Positions 50,483-62,600 of a DNA stretch of 64,000 nucleotides are shown here, piece after piece. The notes below the pieces were generated by a model that made no database searches, had not been told where the DNA came from, and worked only from the letters and a program-made list of their open reading frames with translations. Origin of the DNA: Lithospermum erythrorhizon (Eukaryota; Streptophyta; Magnoliopsida; Boraginales; Boraginaceae); assembly GCA_019722365.1 (NCBI GenBank), contig JADFUC010000954.1, positions 2,170,001 through 2,234,000 of the forward strand. The letters are read 5' to 3'. Each line of letters starts with the position of its first letter. Within the stretch, counting starts at the first letter, position 1. Both the position numbers and the translations under genes were made by a program.

Positions 50483-53400
50483 TCAACGGGCAATTTCTGA
50501 CTTGTTTGAGTAACCCAATTGTTGCTCCATCTCCCAACTTAGCTTTGGAGTCGAATCATTATGAGTTGGAACATATTCCTGCATGATTAACCATCTACAT
50601 ATAATTTAGAAATTGTACATAAGTGGCACTTCAAGAATCATCACATTGTGATGAATATGATATTGTACACTAGCACATTAAAGAAGAAGAAAAACAATTG
50701 CTATACCAAATAATAATCGCCATATATGGTTAGATAACGTTACAATAAATGGATTGAATATATTCCCAGGCCAAAGTACTTTATTTTACATTAATCATAC
50801 AATATGTAAAACGAAAAAACGATTTGTAAAATCGTATTGGAGACATTAATGAGACACCCTCCACTCCAAAAGGCAAGAACATGTGATTTATGCCACTTGA
50901 AAAATTATTGCTCATGATGATTGATATCATAGTATTATATGCTCAACAGGCAAACAAGTTCCTGTGGAGTGGGCTAGTGTGCCATGTGTCATTCTCTTTG
51001 GCTTATGATATTATTGTAGAGAAAGTGAAAATGTACCTCAAGTTTAGACATGAGTTCATGGGCAGTTGGGGCAGACACAATAATATGGCGGGCAGAAGGT
51101 GTCACAAAGCCTTCATCAACAGCTTTATCTATAAATGACAGTAAGGAATTGTAGTAGCCATCCACATTCAGTAATCCCACCTGCATACATTATATTATGC
51201 ACATCATAAACTATGACCCAAATGACCCATAATAATACTAATAACATCAAAATCAAAACTCCCTAATAAATTGGGATGAACGGAGTAATAAATATGATGA
51301 AATAAATCAAAATATTTCGTTACACCATCTACACTATTTATTTATTGTAAAGTAATAAATATATAATGTTTACAATTTATTCTTGAATCAATTCAAATAT
51401 AATCTCTTTATTATCACATAAGTAAGACGCGTCTTTTCTGATTCCCTTAACCCGATAAGACGAGAGCCTCTTAAGAATTATTGTAACATATCGTTATTTA
51501 ACTAAAAACAAACTAGGTTATTCAAATAAACAGAAAAGTTTGTATAATTGTGAATTTGTGATGGTAGTATAAGTGAAAAACTTATTGCATAATAAAAGTA
51601 AGATAGAGGACTAGAAAAAGGAGGATAGATAGGGATAGGTACCGGCTTGTCATGGATTCCTAACTGAGCCCAAGTGATGACTTCAAGAAGTTCTTCCAAT
51701 GTCCCATATCCACCTACAAGTTCAACCAATATACTTCTATTGGTACACACACATACACAACTTTTTTCCACTTTCCAATATAGCTGTTTCCCATTTCATT
51801 CCATTTTATATGCTAGTAACTGTTTACTGATAAAGATTCGTTCTCCATTAAATTATTAACTCCATCTCAATTTAACACTCTTATTTCATTTATCACTTTA
51901 AAATTTCAGTTTTAATCACAATTTTTTTTTGAATATTCAAATTTTAACAAAAATACCATGATATGAGAAAAAAATGGTAAAAAAGAAAAATTGAAGTAGG
52001 ATAGAAGATCCGAACCAGGTAATGCTATAAATGCATCAGCTTGACGAGCCATTTCAGCCTTCCTTTGATGCATACCAGACACGGCTCTCACTTCTCCTAC
52101 ACTTTCTCCAGTGATCTGATCATCATGAATTGACACCACTTTAATATTCTTCCCAGTCAAAATGATTGTGTCACTACTTATCATCTTTAACATAAATCAT
52201 AAACAAATCATCTATTGATTAATTTAAATATTTACTCATTTGTTGCTAATGACAACTTGATTATCATTGACCTTGATTGAGAACAACTTTTTATTAAGCT
52301 TCTTTGGTTGATAAATTCAACCAGTTTTTATTTACCTTTTACTACTAAGACAAGAAGAAGATTAAATTTACCTCTCTAGGCATAAGAGTCGTGGGGATAA
52401 CCCTACAAGAAGCCAAAGGATTTTATAAGTAACAATAAATGAAAATAAATAATGTGAGCAAAATTTTTTATATAAGGAGCGGATACTTTATCTGTCTTGT
52501 AAGAAAAAAATATAAAATTTTGGAGGCGGTAACATAATTTTAAAAGAATAAGCATAGTTTTTTTAAAAATACTTAATAGTAAGTTTTTGAAAAATTAGAG
52601 GCAGATTAACAAAGTAGCCCTTAATTCTTCCACTGAAAATAAAAGAATCCACTAAAAACAAAGGAATTATGTACTCGTTTGTTTTTGCTTAAGGATTTTA
52701 TAAGTAATAATAAATGAAATCGGTTAATTTGACTAATATAGGTAACAATTAAAAAACAAACCTATACAAGAACAAATCAATCACTTTTCTTGACATAATC
52801 ACCTAAAAACAGTTTAGCTAAACTTTGGACTGACCTAAGCAAAAGGAATTTATTTTTTTCTAATGCAAGAAACGAAATATTTGAAAACAAGACTATTTAT
52901 ACCGTATCAACGTAAGTTTAAACAATTATTTATATCTTAAGATCTATAAGTAAGACGATAATTAAGATATTAAAACAAAGAAAATACCAACCCTAAAACG
53001 TGTCTGCCTCCATTAAAGACAGCTTGAGAAACTAATCCCATCAAGCCAATGCTTCCACCTCCATAGACCAAGTCTATGTTTCTTTCAACCTGCTCATTTT
53101 TTTTGGCAATTTTAAAACAGATTAGTTGCATCATCAAGCAATCACCAGTCAAACCATTTACAATAATACCATTTTCAGAATTTGATATTGATCATGCTTT
53201 ATTACTTTATAATAAAGTTATATTGCAAAATAACAAGAATCTTGAATATGTGCATATTGTCCATAATACTCCAATTATGGTACTATTGTTTAATACCGAG
53301 TAGTAGTTCTAATAAAAAGTCGTACCAAATTTCAGAGATACTTATGCACAATCTTATGAAATGATTTATGAAATGTTTAGAAATTTCATTTAAGATTGTT

Positions 53401-54021
53401 CAATTTGTTAGTTAACTTTTGAACTCAAAGATTTTTAAACGTGTTTTACTAGTAACATGATTATTTCGATTCAAATTAAAGTTATATGTCTTAATTAAAA
53501 TTATAAAATTTGTTATTTTGATTATTGAAAATTAAACTTGTCAATTTTTTAAAATCAATGGAGTATTACAAAAGAATGAAAATAAAGCCAAAAGAAAAGA
53601 TGGAAGATATTGAGATGAAAAAGATCAAGAAAATGTCCAAAAACAGAGGACCCTGCTTTAATGTTATCATGATATTTGACCTTTAACTTTATTTCTTTAA
53701 TGGTAAATAATTTTTTGTTAAGATTTTAGTGTACAATTCCAAATAAAGGAGAAAAAATGAATCTTTAGTCTCGATTTTTTCCAAATTCCATAGACTATTT
53801 TATTTGTGCAATTGTTTCTTATGTTTCATACGTTGCATGTCTTGATAAATAGGGAAAAGCACAGTGAAATATACCAGTTCTTTCCCAAGCTGAATAGCAG
53901 CAAGTTGATAGCTTGGATTCTTTCCTGGACTACTTCCACAGAACACACAGATTCTCTTGAATCTTGATGGAGGAAACTTTGCTGATTCAGCTTGATGTTG
54001 ATCACTGCTAATATCTTCCAT
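50483..54021 (-). CDS. LOG: LOG cytokinin riboside 5'-monophosphate phosphoribohydrolase
   Basis: Seven exons: complement(join(50483..50578,51037..51180,51643..51713,52016..52115,52372..52402,52992..53089,53875..54021)), 228 aa, all GT-AG and in phase. LOG enzymes release active cytokinin bases from nucleotide precursors in one step, in cytosol and nucleus. The Rossmann-like fold is marked by CVFCGSSPG near 25-33, [11 protein letters not shown] at 57-67, the conserved Arg110 in MHQRK, and the catalytic PGGYGTLEE at 125-133. The length is close to the family norm of about 215 aa; the extra residues are an N-terminal Ser/Gln-rich tail. The third exon is only 31 bp. The start at 54021 is the only ATG upstream of the conserved core in frame. 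No lesions seen. Confidence 0.96.
51459..51480. repeat. Short dispersed repeat, copy 4
   Basis: GACGAGAGCCTCTTAAGAAT, in a LOG intron. It is the most diverged of the four copies. Confidence 0.5.
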
Positions 54022-56100
54022 ACTAAGACACTATTTTATTCTTTTTACTTCAATGGGTTTTCTCAAAATCTCAATTTGCTCCAAATTTGAGGATTTTTTA
54101 TTTTTATTTTTTAGTTTGGGGGGGGGATGGAAAAGGTACGGTGTTGAACAATTAGCAATGGTATATATAGTTTTGAAACAAAGGAGAGTAGGCAAAAGAG
54201 ATGGATGAAATGGGGAAAGAGAAAGGAGGATTGAGAGCATGTATTTGTTAACAATTGGTCCCTTTATAAATCCATATTTGATCCATATCTTGCTAGACAC
54301 TTGGCAAATTTTCTCTTCAAGATTTAATTTTTTCGTTTTAAGATAAAATTGAGAAAACTCAGACCATTTTAGTTGTCATTTTCAGTCTAAAGCCTAAGGA
54401 AGGAGCTTGGTTATGTCGTGTAAAGGTTTACTTCTTCAGCCTTTACTATAAATAGCATTTAGTAAAAAAAAAAAGATAACATTATGATTTTAATATTTCA
54501 TGTTTTCATATTTTACTACCTTCTGTGGCACATTTGTAATTGAACTTTAATGATATATTCAACATTTTATATCTAATTGTGAGTTTGATTCTCTTTATGT
54601 AAAAGATGGAGAGATTTTTTAAATATAAAAAAAGAGGACGAAAATATGCAGCCCGTTCCCATCAGAAGGTAGGATAGCTCTTTTCATCTCCCAACATCAC
54701 TTTATACTGTAACATGTTATAAATTGAGAAGATTAGTAATCTAAATGATTCCATGGATCCATATACTATTGCTTTAATAGTGTTTTCATCATTTTAATTT
54801 GTCTCATGAACAAAGATAACTTACAAAATTTTGTCTCCTTTCAAACAGCAAGAAGAATGATTATGGTTTTCTTTCTAGAAACATACCAAGAAATAATAAA
54901 GATAGTCGAGGAATCCAACAAGGACAGTTTAGGTCTATTAGTAGTTGATGATTCAAGAAATATACACATATATATGGATATAAAAGAGATTAAAACTAAA
55001 GTATTCGGTCAAGATCCAATCATAAGTAACTATTATTGCTTAATACAATACATTTTCTACCTTCTTGGTGTCATATATAACATGACAACATGTGATTCCG
55101 ACAAACTTGGGCATTATAAAGTGGGTATATATATAATTCAATTATCCCATAACACGGAGTAGTAATTAATATTGCAAATATTAAAAACTAATTAAATGGA
55201 TCTTATATCTATGTTCCATTTAACAAATCTTAATAATTAAAGTGAGAATTATGAATTTTCTTTTTCTTCAAGATTTACTTGCTTGGTGTTATTAGGGAAT
55301 TAGAGTTTGTAGTATGAATGTAATCAGATGGATTGGTCTAGTGGAAAAATGACAGGATTCACCCGATAACTTAAAGATTGCAGGATGGAATTCACTCCAA
55401 ACCAGATGGGTGAGGAGTGACATTGATAAGAATCTCTCTAAACGTTCAAATATCATTTCTTCTAAACGTTTGATAAAAAAAATTCATACGGAGTCGAATT
55501 ATGCATAAGAAAAATAATTATTAACTTTAAAACTAATAGAGGTACCTTTCGTGTATGTTTCAATTATGAAATCGGTTGTAGAAGAGCAGAAGATAGAATT
55601 ATCACATGACATTGTCTCAATAAAAATAGAAACTCCCATTCTCAAAAGAATTTGAAACATGTAATTATGGACCAACAATTGTGGACCGGGATTGAAATGA
55701 CCATCTATAATTATGTTAGTTGTTGCTTCAATTCATTTCAAAGATGCTTATGCTTCGTTTATTCCTAACTAGACTTGGGTCTAGACTCTAGGGTAGACCT
55801 ACAGTGCGTACGATATGTACCCCAGAGATGGACGCTTGTAAAGAGACTCAACTTTATTTAACATGCTTTGACTCTAGAATTTTGTTAGTATGAGCTAACA
55901 TTTTCTGTGAAGTCATTTTCTTGCACTCACTTATTTGATGATATTTTTGCTTTGAAGTCGTTTTCTTGGACAGACTTATTTGATGATATTTTTTGCTCAT
56001 CTTTACATTTTTCTTTCTAATAAAGATTGAAGATAGGCAGTTTGCTAATATTATAAAATGATATAATTTTTATTTTTATCATTAATGAACAATATACAAA
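54022..56100. other. Intergenic upstream of LOG
   Basis: Presumed LOG promoter, then AT-rich DNA. An open frame at 54806-55162 (118 codons, plus) has no recognised domain and AT-rich codon use; I do not call it a gene. A SINE-like segment near 55331-55430 (GGTCTAGTGG start) is too diverged to define. Confidence 0.45.
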
Positions 56101-58327
56101 GAAGAGTTTTTATTATTTATTATAAGGAGTATAAAATAAAACTCACCGTAGGGAAAAATTTCTCAGTGTATAGGTTTTATCAAATCGAAGAGGATCAGTT
56201 AGCCAGAAGTATGAATCACTGGCGTTCTTGATTTGTGAAATGTAATAAAGACTTGAGAGCATTTGAGTCTTGATAGGAGGCTTGGTATGAGGGCAGTTGT
56301 AATTTCATTTTGAGGCAGTTTGGCTTGATTTGATTTAGATAGGTGTTTTATTACGAAATTTAGATATGTCACTGTCTTGATGGACTTGAGACTAGTCACT
56401 TGGATGTAGTCATTTGAGGGCGCGGATAAGTATTCATGTTGGTTGTATAGGGCTTGTCTTGGGTGCTGGAACGTCGTGCATGTCGGTGGATGCCAAGAAC
56501 TACTTCTTGAGTATGCCGGTGATGGGAGGCTCACGCTTTTTGTGGTGGGACTTAGTAGCTTGATATGTTACTTGTCTTTGGGCGGGACTTGACTCGGAGC
56601 CTCGTGAAATTGTATGGAGGATAAGCGTATTTGTTGAAGCGATATCTGACTTTTTGCTTGTAATACAGTTGCGTACTTGAAACTTGTTCTTTGTAGAATT
56701 AGAGGCTTAGTGAGATTTGACTCCTTTGGGATTTGAGCTTAAGGCGCTTGAGCTTGATATGCAGCTTAGCTTGTATTCACAGTAGGCGCCGCGAGCATTC
56801 TTTATAGTGATATCCGGTATGAATGTAGGATTGTCACGGCGCTTGTTGGTAATCTCTCATTCAACTTGGCGGGGCGCTTGCTCCAGCGTGTTTATACAGA
56901 ATCCAATTACCTTAGGAATTTGAATGTTTAGTGTATTCTATACTCTGAGACTTGATAAATCAAACACGATTTTTTAAATTATTCGTACAAGATTTATGAA
57001 TAATCGGGGAGCTATTTAGCTTATTCACGAATATTAGAAGCGTTCTGAAGAGAAATTTGTGTCGGATGCATTAGTTTTAGCTGAAGCTTGGAAAATTCTG
57101 CGCATATGTGTAGCGGCATGATTTAGGCCTACATTTTGTGGTTTACTGGGTGTTTCCGGCCGTTAATGTGAGGTATTTACGCCGGTTTTAAAGATTTAAA
57201 CTACGAATTTGAGGAGATCGCCTCTATATATTCGGATGTTTTTTTCGGTATGAATGTTGTATGATTTTTAAAATTTAGGGGGGGGTGTATTTATAGGCTT
57301 TGAATCATACGATTGGTTGGTTTAATTTCGAGATTGGATTCTGATCTTAACCGTTGAATTTTGAGGCAAGATACGAGCTGTTGAAAATTGAAAATTACTT
57401 TGCCTCAGAGTAATAAAAGAAGTAGCTGATACGAAGCGAGAAGATTCGATTCAGGTCGAATCGTTTCGTATTATTTCAGGGCTAGGGCCTTTATTTTGAA
57501 CCCCATAACTTTTGGAGTGTTCATTTCGAACCCCGGAATTTCTAGAACTTTAATTTTAGGCCCTATGATCAATTTTATTGTAATAAAATTATGGATTTTT
57601 AGCATCTAAATTTAATATACGTTTAATTGGGCTATTTTACCGAAACCACTTATTAAATGCGAGGGTTTTTATATTAAATTTTAGGGTTCGATTAAGAGCC
57701 TTGGCAGCATGTCAATTTTTAGTGGCTCGATTTTAATCAATTTGGCCAATCGTCTTAATCATTTTTAATTATTTTTTAATAAAGTTTCACTTTGTCTGCA
57801 GATTGCCCTCGAACTAAGAATACATGCATAGTAGGTGTCGAGTTAAACCTAGACATGTCCGTTTTTCAACATGAATGTTGTACATGTTGGTATTTAAATA
57901 GTTTTTCTTCATGCATCCGATGCAAATTGTTCGACTTATTGGATGTAAGTTGGATCGTTTATTGATGAGAATTTATTCACTAAATGCTTGATCCGATTAT
58001 CGGCTACTCTCTACCGGATGTCGGGGCTAGTGGTTGGCACTTTATTTCAAACTTCTTTGCGGTTGCGTTGGAGGCTAAGCTGCGGTCACAGGTCATCATC
58101 TACATGTCATTTGAGGATTTGAAGGATGATAACCTATTTATAGGGACTTCTTGTGATACCTTTGATCATGACCCACAGTCAACTCACAAACATAGGAATG
58201 TTGACTCGTTTCTAGATTTATGGTGACATATTTTGTATGTCACGATCATAATTAAGCCTTCCGTCACAGAAACTTGAGCAATGAAGATTTAAGCTATGCG
58301 GGAGTTAATGTCGACTTATGTTAAGGA

Positions 58328-58678
58328 TGAATTTAATTCTCAATTTATTAGAAATTAAATTACTTAGATTCAAATATTAACAGAATGTATTACATGTGGA
58401 ACCCCGTTTAATTCTTCGTTTTATTATAGAATTAAATAATTTTGTATTTAATGTTAACGGCGGTTTATTACATATTAAGACTTATTTCTTTCTCTATTTA
58501 TTTGAGAATTAAATAATTTTGGGTTTAATGTGCGCTGATTTATTACGTATTAAGACAGGTTTTAATTTAAATTCGTAGGCGATGTAATAGTAATTAATTT
58601 ATTTGGAGTTTAGTATTGACATGAATTTATTTACATATCGAGACTTATTTAATTCTCAAGTTATTAGAGAATTAAATT
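58328..58678. repeat. Tandem repeat, period about 75-80 bp, with internal dyad
   Basis: Four to five diverged units share TTTAATTCTC near their start, GAGAATTAAAT a little later (its near reverse complement), and TTATTACATATTAAGACTTA at the end. GAATTAAAT-type anchors fall near 58351, 58429, 58504 and 58669. Each unit can therefore fold into a short hairpin. Confidence 0.65.
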
Positions 58679-60183
58679 TTCTAGAGATGTAGTACTCTAG
58701 ATTTGTTTATATTGATCAAGAATCCTTTAGTTTAATGGAATCAATGTTTAATTTAACATGAATTTGGCCCAATTTGAATATTTTAAGATAGCCGGTTCGT
58801 ATGGACTTTAGAATTAACCATTTTAATTTAACCTATTTTTTTAGAATTTTCGGACCAATTTTGGGCCCATTTTATTTAATCGTCAAATATTCGGGATGTA
58901 TTATTTTTCAGCGCTGAAAAAAATTTAATCATCCACTACCATAATATGAGAGATTTTCGAACAAGGCCTATGATAGGCTAGTTCGTTTTATTTTGTCTTG
59001 TAACATAAGGGCTTACTTATCCAACAAGATAAAGATAGTGGGCTTTTAGGGCAATTGGTCCATGAGGTGTCTATATAAGCATGAGGGAAGGAAGCCGAAG
59101 CATTAAATGACTCTTGCCCAGGCACGTACATCGAGGAGTCGGATAGGGCTTTGCTTCTTTTTTTGATTTTCTTTCTTGCTTCTTGCATCATCATGTGATT
59201 ATATATCAATATTAATGCTTTTTTTTTTAATGATTTGCAAGTGTTTCAAGTTGGATAGAGGTATAAAGTTTACACCGTTTTGAAGACATACTTGAGATTT
59301 TGCATAAAGGTAATACATTTGATTCCTTATGTATTTATTTTATGCTTTTTATGAATTTTAGCATATTCTTTGATGATTATTTGGTAGTCCTTTGACTTAG
59401 ACTATATGTTTCGGACATAAAAATTAAAACTTCATAAGTTTTAATAATTATACATGTAACATAGTAGTCTTTATGAACAAACAACATCAAGATTGGATTT
59501 TTAATTGGAATTTGGCTATACATGTTTATTTATGCTTATTTAGATGCCTTGAATATTCCCTTGAAGTGTTATCATGTTTCGAATAGTATAACTATTTTTT
59601 CGAATTTCATGATTTTGGTTCGTCAAGAATTTCCAGCCCTTTAGAAAACTGCTTGTAACTTCTTCCTTACAAGTCCGTTTTGGGCCTATCTTATATCATT
59701 AGAAAGATAATGAAAAGACGGTTCTTTTGATATATGGAGGGCCTCATAACTTACTCTAGGACTCGAGTTATGGGCGTTCAAAGTTGTTGCTGGAATTTAC
59801 GCTTTCAGCTTTTTGTAGCAACTTTGCAAATTTATTTCTCCCTACTCGAATATCTGATCGGGATGGGACTGGTCCTCACGGATTTGTCCGTGAGTCTAGT
59901 TTTTGAATATATATATATTTTAAATTTTACGGACACTTGAGGTTGGTCGTACAACCTCATAAGCATATGTATGCTATACCCGAACATGTTTAGAATTGCA
60001 TTGTGCATTCATATATATTAGGCTCATAATTATATCATGCATGATAAGTAATCAAAATTACAACTAGTATACATAGCATGGATGAAGCATGAAGTAGGTA
60101 CACATATTGTATGTCAAGAATATATACATCAAAATGAAATACTCTAATCAATTCATCAAATGAATTAAACTATTTAATTCGTC

Positions 60184-60413
60184 TAAGTGTAAAAATAACT
60201 AGTAATCTAATTCTAGTATTTATTTGATATTTTATATTAATAAGGTATTGTTAATAACTAATGTTAACAAATATCAAATTAATATCTTATATTAAAATGC
60301 GATATTAATATCTAATATCAAATATGTCATTAATATCTAATATTAATAACATGTTGAATTAATATCTAATATTAAAATAACTAGTATTTTCCAAAAATAC
60401 TATTTTACACTTA
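60184..60413. repeat. Fold-back repeat with inner AATATCTAATATTAA tandem
   Basis: Outer arms TAAGTGTAAAAATA and TATTTTACACTTA are inverted repeats with one base difference. ACTAGTA lies just inside both. The middle holds about four copies of the self-complementary word TTAATATCTAATATTAA at a period near 30 bp. It looks like a MITE whose centre expanded. Confidence 0.6.
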
Positions 60414-61183
60414 TGATGATTAATTCCTAAATTATGTCATAATTTAAAACTCTAATTATCTCATAATCATAGGTCTCCAAATTAATTAAATCAATTTTCA
60501 AAATATTATAACTAAACCTAATCATAGTTAGAATTTAATTAATTAAAATATTATAACTAAACCTAATAAAAATTTAATTTAATATGTCTAGATTAGAAGC
60601 TAATTTTAGTAATGATTTAAAATAAATTGATTAAAATAATTTTCAGCGAGAAATTAAATGAATACAATTCAATTAATTTCTAATAAATCAATTCTAACAA
60701 AAAGTAAATTGATAATTAAGTTTGGATCGAATTAAAAGAACTCAATTGGCCAAATTAAGTAATTAAATTGGGTATCCGATTAATAAATAGTGGAATTTGA
60801 TTCAAACAACCAAGAAAACCAACCCATGGCCAATAGCGGGGCAATGACGACCCAGCGCACAAAGCATCACAGCTGAACTAGAGCCCCAGATAACTAGCCA
60901 GCCCTTTACGTTCGAAATTCGGCGTCTAAACCTAAATGCGGTCAAGTGTTATACCCCTTGTCATTGGCGTCGTCACGACTTAGTAGTGAGCAAAACATTG
61001 ACTTCATTATGCAGTAAATTAAGCCCACGGCACGATGGACCATGTGGCGGCATAGGAGACGCCACATATCGAGCACACGTAATCCACGGCATTGGACATT
61101 TTTGTTAAACCGAATCGGATCGAATCGGGTCGAGTTTATTGAGTGCTTTCGATTTACCTTTACAGAGTGACATTATGGCATCC

Positions 61184-61222
61184 AAGCGTCGGCTATTCTT
61201 GGCGATAGCGGCTCCGCGTTTG
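61184..61222 (+). repeat. 40-bp CpG-rich module, copy 9
   Basis: AAGCGTCGGCTATTC-N6 followed by ATAGCGGCTCCGCGTTTGA. It has the same half-site order and orientation as the eight copies at 21.5-27.1 kb, but lies 34 kb away beside an LTR, linking the two regions. Confidence 0.65.
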
Positions 61223-61510
61223 ACTTTTGTGTACGTCACGATTTGCCTGAGAATCGATGATTTTTACTCGTTTGATTACTAAAGCGATGAAAATTAATTG
61301 AAAAATTGTAAGAAAAAATTCTCCAAAATTAGAAATATTATTTAAATTTTTTTCACATTGATTAATTTTGATAATAATTAATTGTATTTAATTAATCTAA
61401 TTACATAATTCATCAATAGGAATTAAAATAGAATTAACTACAAATTAAACATGCAAATCAGTCCATAATTCTGTAAAATCGATTTTTTTTACATAATTGC
61501 ATTCAAATAA

Positions 61511-61528
61511 CCTGAGCTCTGAGGCCAC
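61511..61528 (-). other. tRNA-iMet primer binding site (mutated)
   Basis: On the minus strand, directly after the LTR end CCAACA, the sequence reads GTGGCCTCAGAGCTCAGG. The usual plant primer binding site for initiator tRNA-Met is TGGTATCAGAGC; here TA is replaced by CC and the rest matches. It fixes the LTR as the 5' LTR of a minus-strand element. Confidence 0.75.
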
Positions 61529-62600
61529 TGTTGGATTCAATAATGTTTCTAAATGTTCTAAACTAGTCGGATACGAATCCCAGGATACTACGTATTGAAA
61601 AAACAAAAAAAAAACGAATTACAAGAATGTAGCTTTCTTCTGGAGTATTGTAATGGAAGCAGAATCGAATGAGCCTAATTACCCAAAGAAGGGTATCTCC
61701 AAGAGTATCCATACCAGCAAATGATCCTGACTCTTCCGTGCGTTTTACTAGAACGATTTAGAGTGAAACGGAACAAGATTGGAAGATAAATTTTTTCTCT
61801 TCCAATAAGGGGAGGTTCGACGACTTTTTGTGGGGATGAGGAAGAGAGAATTTGATTTCTCAAATCAAAATAGGCTTAAGTGATTTGCTAGAATAAACCA
61901 CTCCATATAGTACCTTCATCCCACAAAGATTGTTCACTTTTGACTTTTTGTTGTATCTCTTGAACTTTGACTGTAGATTTTTTTGCTTGTATTGTATAAT
62001 ACTTGATGAAAACTATATCAATGAAAAATATATTTCAAAATCTTTTCATTGATATATTTTTTTTATCAAATATTATACAAAACAAATAAATATATTTAAG
62101 GTCAAAGTTTAAAAATTACAACTATAAAAAAATGGACAATCTTTGTGGGATGGAGGGAGTATTAGTTTAGAGGAGAGTTTTAAGGAGAATAAACCTCCCA
62201 AATAAAACTCTATCCTCATCTCCTACAATTAACCAAAACCGCCATACTCCTTATCCCCGATTTTTTCCTCCCGAATATTTCCTTCGTGTTTCACTTTAAA
62301 ACCCGAGAAATTATAATACAATATTATTAGTTCGGTTTGCTATTTGTGTGTGACCTCTTAGGGCGGATCGACAAGAGTAATATATTAAACAATACTAACC
62401 GATTATTGTCTTAATATATAGATTACGAGCGGACCCTAGTAAGCCATCGTAACTCCTAATGTTGATGTCGGTAAATCCTAAATGTTAATTATCCAACAAT
62501 TAATATATATTGATTTTATATCCTTGAATGTATAAATCGGTTGACCAATCAAATTGTTCAACGGGCATTTGATGAGATCTAATATCTCTTAGTTCCAACA
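61529..62600 (-). mobile_element. LTR (5' LTR of a minus-strand retroelement)
   Basis: A unit of about 1072 bp begins TGTTGGA and ends TTCCAACA, so it has the TG...CA ends and short inverted repeats of plant LTRs. It includes a 247-bp Stowaway insertion, so the original LTR was about 820 bp. The adjacent primer binding site supports the call. No partner LTR was found in the window and the bases outside the right end (ATAAT) could not be matched to a target duplication. Confidence 0.75.
61913..62159. mobile_element. Stowaway MITE nested in the LTR
   Basis: Left end CCTTCATCCCACAAAGATTG and right end CAATCTTTGTGGGATGGAGG-GAG are inverted repeats of about 25 bp, flanked by TA on both sides (61911-61912 and 62160-62161). 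The 247-bp AT-rich body has internal inverted repeats (TTGATATA...TATATCAA class) and no coding potential. It is a textbook Stowaway, inserted after the LTR was in place. Confidence 0.95.

Larger units (their letters stand above)
56100..61528 (-). mobile_element. Probable non-coding interior of an LTR element
   Basis: More balanced base composition than the gene flanks, with CpG patches at about 56.2-57.5 kb and 60.8-61.3 kb and no readable gag or pol. Its right end abuts a minus-strand primer binding site and LTR (61514-62600). A copy of the 40-bp module lies at 61184-61222. A TATA-like CTATATAAGC at about 59072 followed by a leader-like stretch may be a second, plus-strand LTR promoter; that is speculative. 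The left boundary and the partner LTR were not found, so the extent is a guess. Confidence 0.45.

Noticed and set aside
54806..55162. Plus-strand open frame of 118 codons
   Set aside because: No domain and AT-rich low-complexity composition; no exon-like context.
56199..56534. Minus-strand open frame of 111 codons
   Set aside because: No recognisable retroelement or host domain; probably a chance frame in the repeat interior.
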